A stretch of 64,000 nt of DNA from Actinomycetes bacterium (GTDB taxonomy: Bacteria > Actinomycetota > JAICYB01): positions 31,996 to 95,995 of the forward strand of contig JAICYB010000003.1 of NCBI GenBank assembly GCA_025934435.1, given 5' to 3'. Positions 16,346 through 24,463 of this stretch are shown one piece after another. A program made the translations under genes and the position numbers. The first letter of the stretch is position 1. Every line of letters starts with the position of its first letter. Below the pieces are notes generated by a model. That model searched no databases and had not been told where the DNA came from. It saw only the letters and a list, made by a program, of their open reading frames with translations.

Positions 16346-17851
16346 ATGCCGCTGCGGAAGATCTTTGGGACGGAGACGGAGTACGGCGTCACGGTTTCCG
16401 GGCCGGGCGACGTCTCGCCGGTGCTCGTGGCGTCGATGCTCGTCGGTCAATACGGGCAGGCCGAGCTCCGCCGCGTGAAGTGGGACTTCCAGGAAGAGAA
16501 TCCGCTCCGCGACGCGCGCGGATTCGAAGCAGCGCGGAACAAGGAAGCGGCCGAAGAGGAAGGCGCGCTCGTCAACCTCGTCCTCACGAACGGCGCCCGC
16601 TACTACGTCGACCACGCGCATCCCGAGTTCTCGACACCTGAGACGACGAACCCGCGTGACTGCGTCCTGTGGGACAAGTCGGGCGAAGCGATCCTGGATG
16701 CGTCCATCAAACGTGCGCAGGAGATCCTGCCGCCGGGCGCGCGCGTGCACGTGTACAAGAACAACTCGGACGGCAAGGGCAACTCGTACGGAACGCACGA
16801 GAACTATCTCGTCGACCGCGCCGTGCCCTTCGCGCGCCTCGCGGCGTCGCTGATCCCGTTCTTCGTGACTCGTCAGATCTACGCCGGCGCAGGGAAGGTT
16901 GGGAGCGAGGAGTCGGGCGTCAACGACGTCGACTTCCAACTCTCGCAACGCGCGGACTTCATGGAGGCCGAGGTCGGGCTCGAGACGACATTGAAGCGTC
17001 CGATCGTCAACACGCGGGACGAACCGCACGCCGATCCCGAACGCTACCGCCGCCTCCACGTCATCTGCGGCGACGCGACGATGTGCGAGGTCACCACGTT
17101 CCTGAAGGTCGGCACGACGGGCTTGCTCCTGATGCTCATCGAGGACGAAGCCCTGGACGTCGACTCGTTCACGCTCGCGCGACCGGTCGAAGCGTTCAAG
17201 CTCGTCTCGAGAGATCCGTCCCTCGAAACGACGATCGAACTCGCCGACGGCCGATCGATGACGGCGTGCGACCTGCAGTGGGAGTACCTCGACGCGGTGA
17301 AGACGTATCTCAAGTCGGGACGGGGCGACGAGGCTTTCGGTGGTTCGTCCTGGCCGGAAGATGTCGTGGCGAAGTGGGAGTCCGTGCTAACGGAACTCGA
17401 CACGGACCCGTCAACGCTTTCGGGACAGCTCGACTGGGTCGCGAAGCGCGAGCTGCTCCAGGCGTACCGGGAGCGGAACGACCTGAGCTGGACGGACCCG
17501 AAGATGCGGTTGATCGACCTCCAGTACCACGACGTCGATCCGGAGCGCGGGCTGTACTACAAGCTCGTCGCGGGGGAGCGCGTCGAGCGGCTCGTGACCG
17601 ACGAAGAGATCAAGCGGGGGATGATCACGCCGCCGAACGACACGCGGGCCTACTTCCGCGGTTCGTGCCTCGCGCGGTACGCGACGTCGCTCGTGGCGGC
17701 GTCCTGGGACGCCCTGATCTTCGATCTCGACGGCCAGACGCTGAAGCGGGTGCCGATGCTCGACCCCTTCAAGGGGACCGAGGCGGGGACGCGGTCACTC
17801 CTCGAGACCTACGCCGAGCCGTCCGGCCTCGTCCAGGCCCTCCAGGGCTAA
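16346..17851 (+). CDS. dop: Pup deamidase/depupylase Dop
   Basis: 501 residues of the glutamine-synthetase-like Pup ligase/deamidase family. IFGTETEYGV at the N-terminus carries the metal-binding glutamates. An insertion near residues 45-75 (FQEENPLRDARGFEAARNKE) matches the Dop-loop that separates Dop from Paf[14 protein letters not shown] is the conserved ATP/Pup site shared with PafA. Dop deamidates a terminal Gln of Pup to Glu and removes Pup from substrates. Here Pup ends in Gln, so the deamidase step is required. It lies 21 bp after arc and just before pup. Confidence 0.95.
   Translation: MPLRKIFGTETEYGVTVSGPGDVSPVLVASMLVGQYGQAELRRVKWDFQEENPLRDARGFEAARNKEAAEEEGALVNLVLTNGARYYVDHAHPEFSTPETTNPRDCVLWDKSGEAILDASIKRAQEILPPGARVHVYKNNSDGKGNSYGTHENYLVDRAVPFARLAASLIPFFVTRQIYAGAGKVGSEESGVNDVDFQLSQRADFMEAEVGLETTLKRPIVNTRDEPHADPERYRRLHVICGDATMCEVTTFLKVGTTGLLLMLIEDEALDVDSFTLARPVEAFKLVSRDPSLETTIELADGRSMTACDLQWEYLDAVKTYLKSGRGDEAFGGSSWPEDVVAKWESVLTELDTDPSTLSGQLDWVAKRELLQAYRERNDLSWTDPKMRLIDLQYHDVDPERGLYYKLVAGERVERLVTDEEIKRGMITPPNDTRAYFRGSCLARYATSLVAASWDALIFDLDGQTLKRVPMLDPFKGTEAGTRSLLETYAEPSGLVQALQG
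17339..17350 (-). repeat. Dispersed 12-mer GGACGAACCACC, exact copy 2
   Basis: Exact copy in minus orientation (GGTGGTTCGTCC on the plus strand) inside dop, read as Gly-Gly-Ser-Ser. Confidence 0.7.
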
Positions 17852-17901
17852 AGCGAAAGCATCGTCGCTCTGGGCCGATATCCTTTGTAGGAGGAGTCGA
17901 T

Positions 17902-18105
17902 ATGCCACAGTCCGAACGGCAGCAGAAGAAAAAGAAGGACGCAGCCCCTCCGAGCGAGGAGGCGGCGGCGGCCAACCCCGAGGCGCAGCAGAAAGGCCGG
18001 CGCCTGAAGGAGGACATGGACCGCCTGCTGGACGAGATCGACTCCGTGCTGGAAGAGAACGCGGAAGAGTTCATCAAGAACTACGTCCAGAAGGGCGGAC
18101 AGTAG
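17902..18105 (+). CDS. pup: Prokaryotic ubiquitin-like protein Pup
   Basis: 67 residues, highly charged and probably disordered. A lysine- and glutamine-rich N-terminus (QQKKKKD) precedes a predicted helix (about 32-58) that contacts the Arc coiled coil. The end is NYVQKGGQ: the Gly-Gly-Gln terminus that Dop converts to Glu before PafA joins it to lysines. GGAGGAG about 5-10 nt before the ATG supports the start. In many actinobacteria prcB and prcA follow directly; here the next proteasome gene is 16.9 kb away. The last 36 bases before the end of the stop codon recur in diverged form at 22045-22080. Confidence 0.97.
   Translation: MPQSERQQKKKKDAAPPSEEAAAANPEAQQKGRRLKEDMDRLLDEIDSVLEENAEEFIKNYVQKGGQ
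18069..18104 (+). repeat. 3' end of pup, left copy of a 36-bp direct repeat
   Basis: This stretch matches 22045-22080 at 30 of 36 positions, and at 20 of the first 21 (GTTCATCA, then A or G, then GAACTACGTCCA). It is the coding end of pup, reading FIKNYVQKGGQ. A repeat of the end of a gene on both sides of an atypical block is what site-specific integration leaves behind. This is inference, since no recombinase gene was found. Confidence 0.6.
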
Positions 18106-18112
18106 TTCTAAC

Positions 18113-18154
18113 GGCTCGACCGCGAAGCGCCACCCAGATGAGTTGGGTCGAGCC
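18113..18154 (+). terminator. Hairpin after pup
   Basis: Arms GGCTCGACC (18113-18121) and GGTCGAGCC (18146-18154) pair over 9 bp, with an inner ACCCA/TGGGT pairing. It begins 8 nt after the pup stop and could end arc-dop-pup transcription. No T-run follows, so termination is only a possibility. Confidence 0.4.
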
Positions 18155-18429
18155 TGATGGGCGTCTGGATTTCCTTGCCGTTCAACTGCTTTGTCCGCAG
18201 TTCAAATCGTGATGCTTATACGCGCGCACTCGCCGTTGCGGGCCGTCCTGCTCAGGCTGGCAGGCGCTACGATTGTCGCCGTCTACGCGCCGACCACCTC
18301 CATATCCTCGCGGTCGGCCTATGGCCGTTCATCTCGAACGGGATACATCCGGCGATACTGCAAGCGGTGCGTCGCGACGGCGCCGAGGGCGTGCGAACCT
18401 AGCGCCACTGCTATCAGGATGTCAGTGGG
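18155..18429. other. Non-coding stretch at the left edge of the atypical block
   Basis: Short open frames exist here but none has a recognisable domain, a ribosome site or the codon bias of neighbouring genes. The base composition is visibly less GC-biased than the proteasome genes to the left. Confidence 0.4.
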
Positions 18430-19509
18430 ATGAGCGGCGGGGTTATCGGGACATGGATTCTCAGTGACCTAATTGCGGCTGGCGTACTTGCTGCCGTCTT
18501 CGCCCTCGCCGTCTGGCTGCTCCTACGACGCGTTCCCTCATATCGGAAGCAGGTGCTCGGATGCGCGGCCGCCGTGCTCCTTTTCATGCTCGTCGTCGCG
18601 TTGGTTGGCTTCAAGATGCGCGTCACCGACGCGATCGTCTACGCGACGACCTTCACCATGTGCGCGGGCGTCCTGATGACTGCTCTCCTGGCGATCGGGC
18701 TGCGAACAGACCGCTGGCAGGGCATGGGATTGGGTGGTTTCTTCATCAAGCTCATTTTCGGCGCGCTGATCGCCGTCCTTCTTGCGTTCATACCCGCCCG
18801 CCTCGGGACCGGGAAGCACTTGCGCGGCGGTGGCGGTGCGGAATCCGTCGCGCTGTGGTCGCTGTATGGCTTTGTGGTTGCGACAGCGGCCCTTCCCCTC
18901 TTCGGCCGAGTAAGAACGGTTGTGCAACGGGATCGGATGCCGACTCCGACCCCCGCTGCGCGCAACGCCACGCTCGCTTTCGGTGCGCTCTTCATCGCAA
19001 GCGGCATCTCCGTAGCTGTTCACGGACTCCTTTGGGGGGCTGTGGTTCGCTTCGCGCTCGGCGGCGCTCTTGTCGCTACGTTCCCGCTCGGTTCCCGCAC
19101 GGTTCCGCAGTACCTACGAACGCTCGTAGGTGGGCCTGCCTTCATCATGGTCGGGTGCGCTTGGTTTCTTGAGGTCGGTACGGTCAACACCCACCAGCAG
19201 GCATCGCGCGCGGCGCTCTTCTACCTCGTTGAAGTCTTTTTCGTGGTTATCGGAGCGTGGTTGATTCTTAGCTCTTTGAGGGAGCGCGTTCGAGGTGCGT
19301 TACCCGCCGCGGTGCAGAGCGCCCTTCTGTCAACGCCAGGCGACCCAAAGTACAGACTGGCTGACCTTGAGCTCCGTTCGGGCGAAACCGTGAGCGGCGT
19401 CGGAATCGTTCGCAACGTGTACGTTGATCGTCGAACGTGCAGCCGCAAGCTTGACGCCCGCGAAGTTGTGGCGGCGGGGAACCTCCGGCACCCGGAGGGA
19501 ACGAATTGA
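18430..19509 (+). CDS. Uncharacterised multi-pass membrane protein
   Basis: 359 residues that I do not recognise. About seven to eight hydrophobic segments can be seen, including IAAGVLAAVFALAVWLLL near 15, AAAVLLFMLVVALVGF near 45, LIFGALIAVLLAFIPA near 110, and YLVEVFFVVIGAWLILSS near 270. The soluble C-terminus (about 300-359) is charged. Codon choice includes more att, ctt and cta codons than in nearby core genes, fitting acquired DNA. It is the first of four genes in the block between the two pup-tail copies. A start ATG is present but there is no strong ribosome site. Confidence 0.6.
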   Translation: MSGGVIGTWILSDLIAAGVLAAVFALAVWLLLRRVPSYRKQVLGCAAAVLLFMLVVALVGFKMRVTDAIVYATTFTMCAGVLMTALLAIGLRTDRWQGMGLGGFFIKLIFGALIAVLLAFIPARLGTGKHLRGGGGAESVALWSLYGFVVATAALPLFGRVRTVVQRDRMPTPTPAARNATLAFGALFIASGISVAVHGLLWGAVVRFALGGALVATFPLGSRTVPQYLRTLVGGPAFIMVGCAWFLEVGTVNTHQQASRAALFYLVEVFFVVIGAWLILSSLRERVRGALPAAVQSALLSTPGDPKYRLADLELRSGETVSGVGIVRNVYVDRRTCSRKLDAREVVAAGNLRHPEGTN

Positions 19510-19522
19510 CGCTGGTGGCGAA

Positions 19523-19708
19523 GTGCTCTTCGTAAGGTTCGCTGCGCCGTTCCTTGCTGTCGCGATCGTCGCGTTCATGGGAGGCATCTTCTCGCTGCGG
19601 CGGCTTCGACGGCCCTTGGTCAAGTGGCCATTGGCGATGGTGGGGTTCGGCGTGGGTGCATACCTTGTGGTCGGAATCGTCGCTGTCTTCCTGAAGCCAC
19701 CGTTGTGA
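19523..19708 (+). CDS. Small two-helix membrane protein
   Basis: 61 residues from a GTG, with helices around FAAPFLAVAIVAFMGGIF and KWPLAMVGFGVGAYLVVGIV, and a basic loop between them (SLRRLRRPLVK). An earlier in-frame ATG at 19424 would overlap the upstream gene by 86 bp and add 33 non-hydrophobic residues. No family recognised. The 187 bp to the next gene hold nothing I can support. Confidence 0.45.
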   Translation: MLFVRFAAPFLAVAIVAFMGGIFSLRRLRRPLVKWPLAMVGFGVGAYLVVGIVAVFLKPPL

Positions 19709-19895
19709 ACTCCGCGCCGTCGTTCGGCAACCTTCGCATCTCAACCTGTTCTCATCAGCCAAGCGAGCGGGGGGAGCGGGCCACAGTTCGGCCCACGACA
19801 GTCCTGGATAGCAGAGCCACACGACACGATTATTGCCACCAGCCGCGGAAACCGCGGCGCGGTCGAGCGTCGCTCCATCGCCCTACGCTCCAAGC

Positions 19896-21485
19896 GTGAG
19901 CAGCCTGTTCGGGGGATCAAGTCGGCGACGGAAACCGCCTAGTCGCCGTTCGTGGATCGTACAGTTTGTGTACGCTGCGGCCGCTCTGGCTTTCGGCGTC
20001 GGGCTACCGACGCACTCGGTGATCGTTGGTGTCGCCGCCGGGCCGGGGTTCATGGGCGCACTCGTCGGCTTGGGCCTCTACCGACAGCGACGAAAGGGCG
20101 ATCAGCTGACGGCCGTGCCGAGGCGATTTGAGATGACGGGATCGTTGGTTACACGGGCCCTGCCATCGCCATTCGCCGAACGGGTCAGTGGCGCGCGAAC
20201 CCCGATTTCGCAGTCCTACCCCATGCGTGTACGCGCAAGGACGGAGAACGGCAATTTGGTCGCGACGGCGAAGGGAGAGATCGGTCGCGGGCGTCACCTG
20301 GAGCTTCGAATTCCGCTGCTAATGCTGAGGAATGTCATCACGGACGACTCACGCAGCTTCGCCTTCGGTTCGTCGATCTGCGCGGACTTGGAGAAGGGAC
20401 AGCTCGTCCTTGACGACAGCCTTCCGCGTGACGCCGCCGACAAGCTGGCGACGGCACTCCGGCGTGACATCGAACACGCGCGTGAGTTCGGCCTCGGTAA
20501 CAAGCAGGTCGAGATCAAGGGTCCGCCTCCGCGACAACGAACACGCCCGATCATCGCGGCGATCGCCTACTTGGTCCCCCTCCCTGCATGGATTCCGGCG
20601 ACCTTCTTCATCTCGAAGGAGACCCGTATAGCTGGAGCAGCGATGTCGGCTGACCTCTTCGTCGGTATCGTCCTCATGTTGTGGAGGCCACGGTGGACGC
20701 CGTCGGTCATGGCCGCGCTGATGAGCGCGAGCGCCCTCGCGTTCGTCGCTGACGCCGTGCGCGGCGGCGTTTACCTTGCGCTGGTCGGGACGGTGTACTG
20801 CTTGGCGAGTGCGATCGTCATCAAGCGCACGACTCGCGGTGGCGCACATCTCACGCGGTTCGACACATCACGTCCAGAGATCGCTCCCGAAGCCGACCCA
20901 CCGCCGAAGCACTTCCCACCACCGCCCGAGGGCCGCAAGCGAATCACGGTCCGTTGCGCTGAGAACGCCGACGAGGAGGGCCAGGTTCGCGACGAACTTC
21001 TACACCTCCTTTCGCGCTACGACACCTCGCCGTGGACGTTCACGACTGAGGTCGAGATCGATCGCCGCGCGGTACCGCACTCGCACCCAGTTCTCACGCT
21101 CAACACGTTCAACCGGGGCTACTTCCTGCTCGCGAGCTATCTCCACGAGCAACTCCACTGGTACGCGGAAGAGCACAGCGTCGCCGCGATGCGATGCGTG
21201 GATTGGACGAAGTCCCGCTATCCGGACGCGCCGGTGGGGCTTCCCGAAGGAGCGCACGATGAGTTCTCGACGTACCTCCACCTCGTCGTCAACTGGCTCG
21301 AGGTCGGCGCGCTGCGGGCACTGCTGGGCGCCGAGTACGCGGGTGAACTCGTTGGTCGGATGATCGAAAAGGGTGTGTACCGCTGGGTCTACCGGCAGGT
21401 GCTCGCGGACTTCGACGAGATGACGCGCGAGTACGGTTCGCGTGGACTCCTGCCGCCGGTCGCGCCGACAGTGGACGGCTATTGA
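19896..21485 (+). CDS. Membrane protein with C-terminal HEXXH putative peptidase domain
   Basis: 529 residues from a GTG before SSLFGGSS; an upstream TTG at 19833 is possible. A basic start is followed by helices near 25-60 and a soluble segment. Two to four more helices lie around 230-310, and a Pro-rich linker (EADPPPKHFPPPPEGRK) follows. The C-terminal domain contains HEQLH at 417-421 inside SYLHEQLHWYAEEHS, the zinc-peptidase motif, then LPEGAHDEFSTYLHLVVNWLE, which may supply the third ligand. The C-terminal domain resembles conserved uncharacterised HEXXH proteins I recall from other bacteria; no activity is established. The stop overlaps the start of the next gene, suggesting the two work together. 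Confidence 0.6.
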   Translation: MSSLFGGSSRRRKPPSRRSWIVQFVYAAAALAFGVGLPTHSVIVGVAAGPGFMGALVGLGLYRQRRKGDQLTAVPRRFEMTGSLVTRALPSPFAERVSGARTPISQSYPMRVRARTENGNLVATAKGEIGRGRHLELRIPLLMLRNVITDDSRSFAFGSSICADLEKGQLVLDDSLPRDAADKLATALRRDIEHAREFGLGNKQVEIKGPPPRQRTRPIIAAIAYLVPLPAWIPATFFISKETRIAGAAMSADLFVGIVLMLWRPRWTPSVMAALMSASALAFVADAVRGGVYLALVGTVYCLASAIVIKRTTRGGAHLTRFDTSRPEIAPEADPPPKHFPPPPEGRKRITVRCAENADEEGQVRDELLHLLSRYDTSPWTFTTEVEIDRRAVPHSHPVLTLNTFNRGYFLLASYLHEQLHWYAEEHSVAAMRCVDWTKSRYPDAPVGLPEGAHDEFSTYLHLVVNWLEVGALRALLGAEYAGELVGRMIEKGVYRWVYRQVLADFDEMTREYGSRGLLPPVAPTVDGY

Positions 21486-21904
21486 CCGGCGCAGCTCGAC
21501 ACGATCTCAATCGTGTCGAGGCCGCCCTCGCGGCAGCGATACACGACGTGGAGGCGACGACTCCGTACCGCTGGGCAACACGCGTCGGCGCCTACGACGA
21601 CTGGGCGTCGGATGATCCGCGGGCGCGTGTGACACACGATCCGTCCGCGGCTGCCGTCCACATCGAAGGCGACGACTTCGTGGAGAGCTTCCGCGTGTTC
21701 CTTGGCGCCGACGCTGAGATACGCGTGCATGTCGCGTCGACGATCCAAGACACCGTTACGCACGGGTTGCGCGCTGCATGGCCGAAGTGCCCGCGTCACG
21801 ATCACCCGTTGGAGGCGACGGTGCTGCACGGGCAGTCGGTCTGGGTCTGCCCGCGAGATGGCTCATTCGTCGCGGAGATCGGGGCTCTGTCCGGAGCGAG
21901 CTGA
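21482..21904 (+). CDS. Uncharacterised soluble protein
   Basis: 140 residues, starting at a TTG that overlaps the upstream TGA. No family recognised. The C-terminal half has a CPRHDHPLEAT...VWVCPRDG pattern, two Cys-Pro-Arg pairs about 22 residues apart with a nearby His-x-His, which looks like a small zinc-ribbon-like fold. The N-terminal half contains a conserved-looking YRWATRVGAYDDWASDD segment. Overlap with the HEXXH gene implies co-translation. The start codon is uncertain. Confidence 0.5.
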   Translation: MTGAARHDLNRVEAALAAAIHDVEATTPYRWATRVGAYDDWASDDPRARVTHDPSAAAVHIEGDDFVESFRVFLGADAEIRVHVASTIQDTVTHGLRAAWPKCPRHDHPLEATVLHGQSVWVCPRDGSFVAEIGALSGAS

Positions 21905-22044
21905 TTGCGCCTTCGGCAGCGCCGGCCACCGCACCTGGTGGCCGGTTCTTGGCCATGCATGCGCGGCGACCCGCCGGAGTGCATTTGCAGGTGAGAGGTG
22001 GCTGCGAGGTATCCGCGATGGGCGACGTGTCCTGTCGCGGTGCG

Positions 22045-22080
22045 GTTCATCAGGAACTACGTCCAAGAGGGCAGCGAGTA
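22045..22080 (+). pseudogene. Diverged remnant of a pup 3' end, right copy of the direct repeat
   Basis: In the pup reading frame this stretch encodes RFIRNYVQEGSE with a TAA stop directly after it, against EFIKNYVQKGGQ in the working gene. Differences keep the frame and stop and are mostly synonymous or conservative (K to R, K to E, Q to E). It ends in Glu, as many Pup proteins do. Nothing pup-like lies upstream and there is no start, so it cannot be a working gene. It marks the right edge of the 4-kb atypical block. Confidence 0.6.
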
Positions 22081-22136
22081 AGCTCGAAGCCTGGCAGTGG
22101 GGTGATTCTTGAGGGATGGGGGTCCCCGTGGGAACC

Positions 22137-22709
22137 ATGAGTAGGCATTGCTCCAATTGCGGTGGCGCAATTCCGACGGTGGCAGCGTTTTGCGGGCTGT
22201 GCGGTACGAAGTTGCCCGCCGCGCAGGAAACCGCTTCGGCAGAGGCTGCTCGGTCGGCGACGAAGTTCATCCAGCGACGCGCGACGGAACTGACGCCGCC
22301 TGCGCCTCCGCGTTCGCGCGCCAACGGACACGTCCGCGCGCAGCAAATTGTCCTACCTCAGCGCCCCATCGTCGAGAGCCGCACGTATAGCGCCACGATG
22401 AGCTACGTAGGGAGTGCGCGTCGTGCGACGGCGTGGGCTCGCGGCATCGGGTCGTCGGCAGCGAATGTCGCGTTGGCGATTCTTGCCTGGAGCTTGGCGG
22501 TCATCTTCATTGTGCTGATGTGGTTTGCGGTCCTGCCCGTTTGGTACTTCTTCACCTTGGTGATCTTCGGATGGTTCCTCATCCCGTTCCGTTTGATCAT
22601 GCGGAGGCAGAGGCGTCAGCAACACCTGAACGAAGTTCAGCTCGCGACGATGCAGGCGATGATGGTTCAGCAACAAACGCAAGCGTCAAACTATCGCCGC
22701 CGCGCGTGA
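22137..22709 (+). CDS. Zinc-ribbon membrane protein
   Basis: 190 residues from the ATG before SRHCSNCGG. The N-terminal zinc ribbon has C5, C8, C19 and C22. An Ala/Arg-rich linker follows, then two closely spaced helices near 115-155 (ALAILAWSLAVIFIVLMWFAVLPVWYFF). The tail is basic and rich in Gln (RRQRRQQH, VQQQTQ). It lies just outside the pup-tail repeat, so it may be host or part of the acquired DNA. Similar architectures occur at 30507-31745 and 31749-32480. Function unknown. Confidence 0.6.
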   Translation: MSRHCSNCGGAIPTVAAFCGLCGTKLPAAQETASAEAARSATKFIQRRATELTPPAPPRSRANGHVRAQQIVLPQRPIVESRTYSATMSYVGSARRATAWARGIGSSAANVALAILAWSLAVIFIVLMWFAVLPVWYFFTLVIFGWFLIPFRLIMRRQRRQQHLNEVQLATMQAMMVQQQTQASNYRRRA

Positions 22710-22788
22710 CGGAGTCGTCCTCGCGTCCGCCTTTGGTGCGAAAGATCCGGACAAGCGAGATCACCAGGACTGAGTGCAACGCCTCGCC

Positions 22789-23571
22789 TCAGAAGACGTG
22801 CGGCCAGGCGAGGCTGAGGCCCCCGTCCGCGGCGATGTGCGCGCCGGTCACGTAGGACGAAGCATCGGACGCGAGGAAGATCGCGAGTCCGACCATCTCT
22901 TCCGGATCCGCCCACCGGCCGAGCGGCACGGGTTCGACCGCTGTGGCGCTTGCTTCGTCCGACGCGAGGAGTTTGCGGTTGATGTGCGTCCGGACGAACC
23001 CCGGGCTGAACGCGTTCACGCGCACGCCCGACGGCCCCCATTCCTGCGCGAGTGCTTGCGTCATGTTGACGACCCCCGCCTTCGCCGCGCCGTAGGCGGC
23101 TTGCGTGCCGTTCGGATGGAGCACGGTGACCGACGCATTGTTGAGCACCGAACCGTTCCGCCGCTCCACCATGTGCGCGCCGACGCGCTGACAGAAGCGC
23201 GCCGTTGAGAGGAGATTGAGCTCGACGATCCGGCGGAAACCGTCGTCGCGGAAGTCGATCAGCGGCGCGTTGAAGACCGGACCGCCGGCGTTGTTGACGA
23301 GGACATCGATGAAACCGAGGCCGTCGATGCACGACGCGACCGCACGGTCGATCTGCGCGTCGTCCGTGACGTCGCACACCGCGGTGACGACGCTGCGACC
23401 CTCGCTGCGGACCCGGTCCGCGACGCGATCAAGATCCTCAGCGGAGCGAGCGACGAGGGCAACGTCCGCGCCGGCTTTCGCGTAGCCGACGGCGATCGCT
23501 TCGCCGATGCCGCGCGACGCGCCGGTGACGAGCGCGCGCTTGCCTTCGAGCGAGAACATCTCGAGCACCAT
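22789..23571 (-). CDS. SDR-family oxidoreductase
   Basis: A 260-residue classical short-chain dehydrogenase/reductase. The cofactor motif is TGASRGIG at 16-23, NNAG is at 93-96, and the active site is Ser147, Tyr160 and Lys164. ITGAHI-type and SPGFVRTH segments complete the fold. The sequence is closest in feel to 3-oxoacyl-ACP reductase/glucose-dehydrogenase-like SDRs, but substrate cannot be assigned. ATG codons at 23571 and 23559 are both possible starts; neither has a good ribosome site. It is divergent from the Nudix gene with a 43-bp gap. Confidence 0.88.
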   Translation of the reverse strand: MVLEMFSLEGKRALVTGASRGIGEAIAVGYAKAGADVALVARSAEDLDRVADRVRSEGRSVVTAVCDVTDDAQIDRAVASCIDGLGFIDVLVNNAGGPVFNAPLIDFRDDGFRRIVELNLLSTARFCQRVGAHMVERRNGSVLNNASVTVLHPNGTQAAYGAAKAGVVNMTQALAQEWGPSGVRVNAFSPGFVRTHINRKLLASDEASATAVEPVPLGRWADPEEMVGLAIFLASDASSYVTGAHIAADGGLSLAWPHVF

Positions 23572-23614
23572 CGCGGCATTATCGGCGAAGCCGTCCTCGG
23601 AGAGGAGAACGAGT

Positions 23615-24076
23615 GTGATCTCGGATTACGTCCGGCGACTTCGTGAGCACGTCGGGCACGAGACCTTGCTGCTCCCGTCCGTAGCGCTCCTCCCACGGGA
23701 CGCCGACGGAAGGCTCTTGCTCGTCCGTCAGGCGGACAGCGGTGAGTGGGCGACCGTCGGAGGCACGATCGAGATCGGCGAGTCGCCGGAGGACGCTGCA
23801 CATCGTGAAGCGACCGAAGAGATCTGCACCGATGTCACGATCACCGAGCTCATCGGCTGCTTCGGCGGACCCGGGTTCGAGCTCACGTATTCGAACGGCG
23901 ACCATGCCGCGTTCGTTTCGACCGTGTACGGAGCCGTCGTCGAAGGCGACCCGGCGCCGGATATGGAAGAGGTCGTGGAACTCGGCTGGTTCGAGGACGA
24001 AGAGCTCGGCGACCTGACGCTCTCGCGGTTCACGATCACGTTGTTCCGCGCGCTCGGCCTGATCGTCGACGGCTAG
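23615..24076 (+). CDS. Nudix hydrolase
   Basis: 153 residues from a GTG preceded by AGAGGAG. The Nudix box is complete: GGTIEIGESPEDAAHREATE continuing with EIC, which gives G-x5-E-x7-REATEE. Fragments LLLPSVALLPRDADGRLLLVRQ and DGDHAAFVSTVYGA-like strands surround it. The family hydrolyses nucleoside diphosphates linked to other groups; the substrate is not visible. The stop overlaps the stop region of a small opposite-strand gene. Confidence 0.88.
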   Translation: MISDYVRRLREHVGHETLLLPSVALLPRDADGRLLLVRQADSGEWATVGGTIEIGESPEDAAHREATEEICTDVTITELIGCFGGPGFELTYSNGDHAAFVSTVYGAVVEGDPAPDMEEVVELGWFEDEELGDLTLSRFTITLFRALGLIVDG

Positions 24077-24177
24077 TGCGAGAGCAGACGGATGATCGCG
24101 ATCAGGATGACGGTCGCGACGACCGAGACGACGATCGAGCCGAGACAGCCGAGGCGGTTCGAGAAGAAGACGAACAT
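24073..24177 (-). CDS. Small single-helix membrane protein, 34 residues
   Basis: MFVFFSNRLGCLGSIVVSVV begins a 34-residue product that is one membrane helix followed by IRLLSH. GGAGG stands 4 nt before the ATG, an excellent ribosome site. Short proteins beginning in this FFSNRLGCLGS style are, to my recollection, widespread in actinobacteria, so I take this as a true gene rather than a chance frame. Role unknown. Confidence 0.6.
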   Translation of the reverse strand: MFVFFSNRLGCLGSIVVSVVATVILIAIIRLLSH

Positions 24178-24224
24178 CGTCCTCCGTTGTGCCCGCAACG
24201 CGGCGGCCTCAACCGCCGGGCGCC

Positions 24225-24371
24225 TCAGTCCTCTTGCTTGATGTCACCGCGGCGTCGAGCGTCGCGCCGGTTCGCGGCCACCCCCGCGACCGCGCAAACG
24301 AACAGCAGGACGATCACGATCCCGAAGAGGGGCCATCCTTGGGTGGGGACGGCTGGGAGTGCGAGCAGCAT
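24225..24371 (-). CDS. Small single-helix membrane protein, 48 residues
   Basis: 48 residues with a helix at about 14-33 (PLFGIVIVLLFVCAVAGVAA) and a basic cytoplasmic tail NRRDARRRGD. GAAGGAG 6 nt before the ATG is a strong ribosome site, which fixes this start over a longer upstream frame. It lies divergent from ndh and upstream of the 34-residue membrane protein on the same strand, so the two may be co-transcribed. Function unknown. Confidence 0.55.
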   Translation of the reverse strand: MLLALPAVPTQGWPLFGIVIVLLFVCAVAGVAANRRDARRRGDIKQED

Positions 24372-24463
24372 CTGGGCTCCTTCTCGTTGGCTTGCTTCCA
24401 TAACCTTCTCAGAGAACGGCAGGTTCCGGTGCGGGTTCTCCTGACATGGGTACGGAAGGCGAG

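Noticed and set aside
18185..18225. tRNA remnant as attachment site, because of a GTTCAAATC word
   Set aside because: No acceptor or anticodon stem can be drawn around it; the pup-tail repeat is a better boundary.
18157..18402. 81-codon open frame in the left edge of the atypical block
   Set aside because: No ribosome site, no domain, overlaps two other open frames, and codon choice looks random.
22000..22080. A second working pup gene
   Set aside because: Only the last 11-12 codons resemble pup; there is no start, no coiled region, and the Gly-Gly is Gly-Ser.
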